8,382 nt of DNA from Miltoncostaeaceae bacterium. Its GTDB lineage: Bacteria; Actinomycetota; Thermoleophilia; Miltoncostaeales; Miltoncostaeaceae. The stretch covers positions 1 to 8,382 of the forward strand of contig JAUVQP010000064.1 of the NCBI GenBank assembly GCA_030598075.1, in the 5' to 3' direction. This document shows positions 7,346 to 8,382 of the stretch, piece after piece. The notes under the pieces were generated by a model. That model was given only the letters and a program-made list of their open reading frames with translations, did not search any database and was not told the DNA's origin. The translations under genes were made by a program, and so were the position numbers. Positions within the stretch are counted from its first letter, which is position 1, and each line of letters begins with the position of its first letter.

Positions 7346-7375
7346 AGCGTAGTCGGTCCGTCTCGGCCGTGTCCC
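7346..7375 (-). promoter_or_regulatory. Putative promoter for acuC-SLOG, nearly leaderless
   Basis: Read on the minus strand, GGGACA (7375-7370; matches TTGACA at 4 of 6) is followed after 18 nt by TACGCT (7351-7346, fitting TANNNT). The -10 box ends 8 nt before the acuC ATG at 7337, so the transcript would begin at or within a few bases of the start codon. AAAGG lies only 2 nt before the ATG, too close to serve as a normal ribosome binding site, which also fits leaderless initiation, a common mode in Actinomycetota. Pattern match only. Confidence 0.35.
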
Positions 7376-7396
7376 GGAGGCTTCGCCGGGCGCTGA

Positions 7397-7612
7397 GGCG
7401 ACGATCTTCTTGGTGCCGGCGCACGTCCGGCGGACCGACGCGAGGGCCTCCGAGGCCACGGCGAGTTGGCCGGCGGGCTCGTTCAGCTCGACCTGGGCCT
7501 CGCGCTGGGAGGCCAAGCGCTCGTCGACCGTCTCGGACGGCGCCCGGCCCCACAGCGAGGGACGCTCCGCCGAAGCCTGCGCACTGGAGACGGTCCGGCG
7601 AGCGAATGACCG
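7397..7612 (-). other. Coding-like remnant in the YCII-acuC spacer
   Basis: The 275-nt spacer 7338-7612 has no convincing complete gene. The minus-strand frame directly following the YCII stop codon stays open through it and on into acuC in a wrong frame. In its central part (7537-7397), 46 of 47 codons end in G or C, and the peptide is helix-like and balanced (SETVDERLASQREAQVELNE, later AVASEALASVRR). There is no ATG or GTG start; TTG 7516 is the only candidate and lacks a ribosome binding site. I do not recognise the peptide. It could be the tail of a degraded gene or the former C-terminal part of a longer YCII protein. The plus-strand frame 7410-7616 has the same third positions, so codon bias cannot decide the strand; its Ser/Trp/Arg-rich product looks less like protein. 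Confidence 0.25.
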
Positions 7613-7903
7613 CTAGGACACGCTGGACACCACGACGTTCCACGGCTCGATGCGCCATGCGGTGACAAGCCCGGCGGCCACGTACGGGTCGGCGGCGGCG
7701 AAGCGCTCGATCTCGGCGGCGTCGACGCCCCTGAACACGATCGCCGCACCGGACACCGGATCGCCGGTGGCCCCCGCCATCAGGATCTCGCCACGGCCTG
7801 CGCGCTCGCGAATGCGCTCCAGGTGCTCGTCCCGGTACGGGCCGCGACGCTCGATGACGTCGGCGGCGTAGTCGTAGCGGAGAATGTGCAGCCGACCGGT
7901 CAT
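7613..7903 (-). CDS. YCII-domain protein (YciI-like)
   Basis: A 96-residue single-domain protein of the YCII family, small ferredoxin-like alpha/beta proteins whose conserved His and Asp suggest enzymatic activity; the cellular role of most is unknown. The conserved His is H27 in RGPYRDEHLERI, the glycine turn follows at ILMAGATGDP (40-49), and the conserved Asp is D72 in AAADPYVAAGLV. The end, RIEPWNVVV, is the standard C-terminus of the family, so the TAG stop at 7613-7615 gives a full-length protein. ATG 7903 overlaps the stop of the upstream protease gene as ATGA and no Shine-Dalgarno is visible, implying coupled translation. Why a cytosolic YCII protein should be coupled to a secreted protease is not clear from the sequence. 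After its stop the frame stays open, as described for the spacer remnant. Confidence 0.88.
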   Translation of the reverse strand: MTGRLHILRYDYAADVIERRGPYRDEHLERIRERAGRGEILMAGATGDPVSGAAIVFRGVDAAEIERFAAADPYVAAGLVTAWRIEPWNVVVSSVS

Positions 7904-8382
7904 GACGGGCGGGTCACGCTGACGCGCAGCGTGTAGGAGCCGTGCCCGGATCGAGCGTAGGCGTTCACGTAGTAGCGCCCGGTGCGCTCGGCCGTGGTCG
8001 CGACGATCTCGCGACGGCCCCGCGTTCCGCTGAAGTCGGCGAGGTTGCGCCGAACGTTCGCCTGGCTCTCGGTGCTGACGGTGCGGGTTCCGGCACGCCA
8101 GAGGTAGAGGTCGACCTGGCCCTTGCCGTGGGTGAGCACGGCGCGAAGGCGCTCACCGCGCCGCGCGGTGACGGCATAGACATCATCGACGTCGTCCGAG
8201 CGATCGATGAACGCCTCGTAGACGAGCGGCTTGCCCGGCAGCGGGCGCCGGTGCCGCTTCACGTACTTGATGTCATCGTTGACCTCGTCGAGGTCGTCGG
8301 GCGGGGCTCGCAGCGTGACGGCGGCCAGCGGGTTGACCACGCCCGCGCCCGACCGGCTGTCGCGCCCGCGGGGCGGCACGTC
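7900..8382 (-). CDS. S8 subtilisin-like serine protease, C-terminal part (partial)
   Basis: Only the last 160 residues are inside the window; the frame is open to the edge at 8382, so the gene continues beyond it. The visible start, DVPPRGRDSRSGAGVVNPLAAV, is the typical end of an S8 peptidase domain: the GxGxVN/DxxxAV helix after the catalytic serine region. The catalytic Asp, His and Ser lie outside the window. A linker is followed by a beta-rich domain (about 53-158) with DVDDVYAVTARRGERL, VDLYLW and ERTGRYYVNAYARSGHGSYTLRVSV, which fits a bacterial pre-peptidase C-terminal (PPC) domain, common in secreted proteases. Secretion is inferred, since the N-terminus is not visible. A GTG at 8379 is internal, not a start. 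The stop overlaps the YCII gene start. Confidence 0.8.
   Translation of the reverse strand, partial: DVPPRGRDSRSGAGVVNPLAAVTLRAPPDDLDEVNDDIKYVKRHRRPLPGKPLVYEAFIDRSDDVDDVYAVTARRGERLRAVLTHGKGQVDLYLWRAGTRTVSTESQANVRRNLADFSGTRGRREIVATTAERTGRYYVNAYARSGHGSYTLRVSVTRPS

Noticed and set aside
7370..7395. CCCGG-N8-CCGGG hairpin as a terminator downstream of the YCII gene
   Set aside because: The stem is only 5 bp with no T-run on either strand, and it overlaps the putative acuC promoter.
7445..7457. 13-nt palindrome GGCCTC-C-GAGGCC as a possible operator
   Set aside because: It lies inside the coding-like remnant, about 90 nt from the putative promoter, and short GC palindromes are common in such sequence.
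7338..7658. N-terminal extension of the acuC frame (107 codons)
   Set aside because: The extension is Arg/Gly-rich shadow sequence and overlaps the YCII gene; the HDAC-fold homology begins at ATG 7337.

Overview
The window is very GC-rich DNA (roughly 70%), with dense, overlapping genes. The gene content points to a high-GC actinomycete. The strongest clue is opcA between zwf and pgl; OpcA is known mainly from Actinomycetota and cyanobacteria, and a tkt-(tal)-zwf-opcA-pgl cluster is a familiar actinobacterial arrangement. A deep-branching class such as Thermoleophilia is my guess; the sequence alone does not prove it.

Plus strand, 167-5655: one pentose-phosphate operon. It runs transketolase (tkt), a possible 79-codon small ORF, glucose-6-phosphate dehydrogenase (zwf), the G6PDH assembly factor opcA, and 6-phosphogluconolactonase (pgl). 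The small ORF to zwf, zwf to opcA, and opcA to pgl junctions are all 4-nt ATGA stop/start overlaps. Together the genes encode the first two oxidative steps (glucose-6-phosphate to 6-phosphogluconate, making NADPH), a helper for the first enzyme, and the main carbon-shuffling enzyme of the non-oxidative branch. Transaldolase (tal), often found between tkt and zwf in such clusters, is absent. Its place is taken by 244 nt that hold the small ORF.

Minus strand, 8382-5578, facing the operon: the C-terminal end of a secreted S8 (subtilisin-like) protease with a PPC-type domain, cut by the window edge; a YCII-domain protein coupled to it by an ATGA overlap; a 275-nt spacer with a coding-like remnant; an AcuC-type class I histone-deacetylase-fold enzyme; and a SLOG/LOG-like Rossmann nucleotide-binding protein coupled to the deacetylase by a GTGA overlap. 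The last gene runs tail-to-tail into pgl, and the two overlap by 78 nt.

I found no RNA gene, CRISPR array, insertion sequence or phage element. Most of the window is ordinary housekeeping sequence. The points most worth checking are the small ORF/leader in front of zwf, the coding-like remnant downstream of the YCII gene, and the deacetylase-SLOG pairing.
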